Positions 27,021 to 27,502 of a stretch of DNA of 27,502 nucleotides are shown here, piece after piece (the stretch's first letter is position 1; each line of letters opens with the position of its first letter). The position numbers and the translations under genes are program-made. Location of the stretch: IMG/VR virus record IMGVR_UViG_3300032046_005475, positions 1 through 27,502 of that record. The stretch is one strand, 5' to 3'. The notes beneath the pieces were generated by a model. That model was not told where the DNA came from and did no database searches. It saw nothing but the letters and a program-made list of their open reading frames with translations. This DNA is from a virus.

Positions 27021-27502
27021 AGATCTCAACATAATCTTGAATCTTATAGATAATGCCGCTGAGCAGCTTAGAAATTCAATGCAGGGCATCAAAAAAGAAA
27101 CTGATGAGGTGCAAAAATCATCTCAGAAAAGCAGTAAGACTTTGTCTGAGGGATTTAAAGAAGCCGGCAAACAATTAAAGGATTTCAGAAGGACTATGTT
27201 TGCTGTAGCTATTGAGACTGGTTTTATAATCGGGGCAACAAAGGAATGGGCTAAGCACAATCAGGAGACTAAAGAAGCTTACGACGTACTTCAAGTTTCA
27301 ATCAAAGAAATAACTGCGCTTATTGGATCAGTATTCGCCCCCACCATAATAGCCCTTGCAGATCTCATGAAACAGAGTCTTGGCTATATCAAACAGGCAT
27401 TTGATGAAATCAATAAACTCTGGACTGGACTTTTTGAAAAGATGTCTTATGCAATTCAGTATACGATTTCTTTTATCGCAGCCTTCAGCCAGGGGGTCGG
27501 GA
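27004..27502 (+). CDS. tape measure protein, N-terminal part (cut by window end)
   Basis: The open frame from ATG 27004 runs off the window after 166 codons. It is strongly helical: NNEDLNIILNLIDNAAEQLRNSM, ETDEVQKSSQKSSKTLSEGFKEAGKQL, then hydrophobic segments FAVAIETGFIIGA and ALIGSVFAPTIIALADLM. This is typical of tape measure proteins, which set tail length and help DNA entry. It overlaps the chaperone extension by 17 bp. Full length, and any lysozyme or peptidase domain, cannot be seen. Confidence 0.75.
   Translation, partial: MPGNNEDLNIILNLIDNAAEQLRNSMQGIKKETDEVQKSSQKSSKTLSEGFKEAGKQLKDFRRTMFAVAIETGFIIGATKEWAKHNQETKEAYDVLQVSIKEITALIGSVFAPTIIALADLMKQSLGYIKQAFDEINKLWTGLFEKMSYAIQYTISFIAAFSQGVG

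Noticed and set aside
1-27502. Integrase, attachment sites, IS elements, rRNA or tRNA genes
   Set aside because: None recognised on either strand, so integration state cannot be decided from this window.

Overview
This window looks like one stretch of a tailed double-stranded DNA phage genome (siphovirus-like, HK97 capsid fold), either free or integrated. All recognisable genes are on the + strand, tightly packed, often with ATGA-type stop/start overlaps and strong AAGGAG-like ribosome binding sites. There is no ribosomal RNA, tRNA, IS element, CRISPR array or integrase. Standard bacterial code is used. The host cannot be named from sequence; Sec-type signal peptides and Shine-Dalgarno sites point to a bacterium.

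Region 1 (1-3940), early/lysis/DNA processing: an XRE-type regulator, small phage proteins, a membrane-anchored SleB-like cell wall hydrolase with a one-helix protein next to it, a Cas4-like PD-(D/E)XK nuclease with four clustered cysteines, and a Gp3-like/OB-fold protein.

Region 2 (3956-6492), a diversity-generating retroelement (DGR): two DUF1566 (C-type-lectin-fold) target genes each ending in an 89-bp variable repeat (VR), an Avd accessory gene, an 89-bp template repeat (TR) and a reverse transcriptase. Each VR differs from the TR at 14 positions and every one is an adenine in the TR. The RT lacks about 45 residues that contain RT motifs 1-2 in relatives, so the element has clearly been active but its present RT may be defective.

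Region 3 (6480-10903), replication/modification and small genes: winged-helix protein, VRR-NUC nuclease, DnaD/replisome-organiser-like protein, a C5-cytosine methyltransferase with a second open frame nested inside it, several tiny membrane or Cys-rich proteins, and a GroES-like co-chaperonin.

Region 4 (10904-11148) is the main control region: an operator-like inverted repeat inside a strong promoter, followed after about 35 bp by an intrinsic terminator and several hairpins, just upstream of the packaging genes. The layout resembles the lambda pR'-tR' late switch.

Region 5 (11149-27502), packaging and morphogenesis: ParB-like/adenine methyltransferase fusion, small and large terminase, portal-MuF fusion, prohead protease, major capsid protein. 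Then comes an unusual 4.9-kb insertion (two glycosyltransferases, a zinc ribbon, three consecutive proteins with Sec signals, two of them dense in N-X-S/T sequons). The usual order then resumes: head-tail connector, gp10-like protein, tail terminator, major tail protein, tail assembly chaperone with a textbook -1 frameshift signal (A AAA AAT plus hairpin), and the start of the tape measure protein, cut by the window end.
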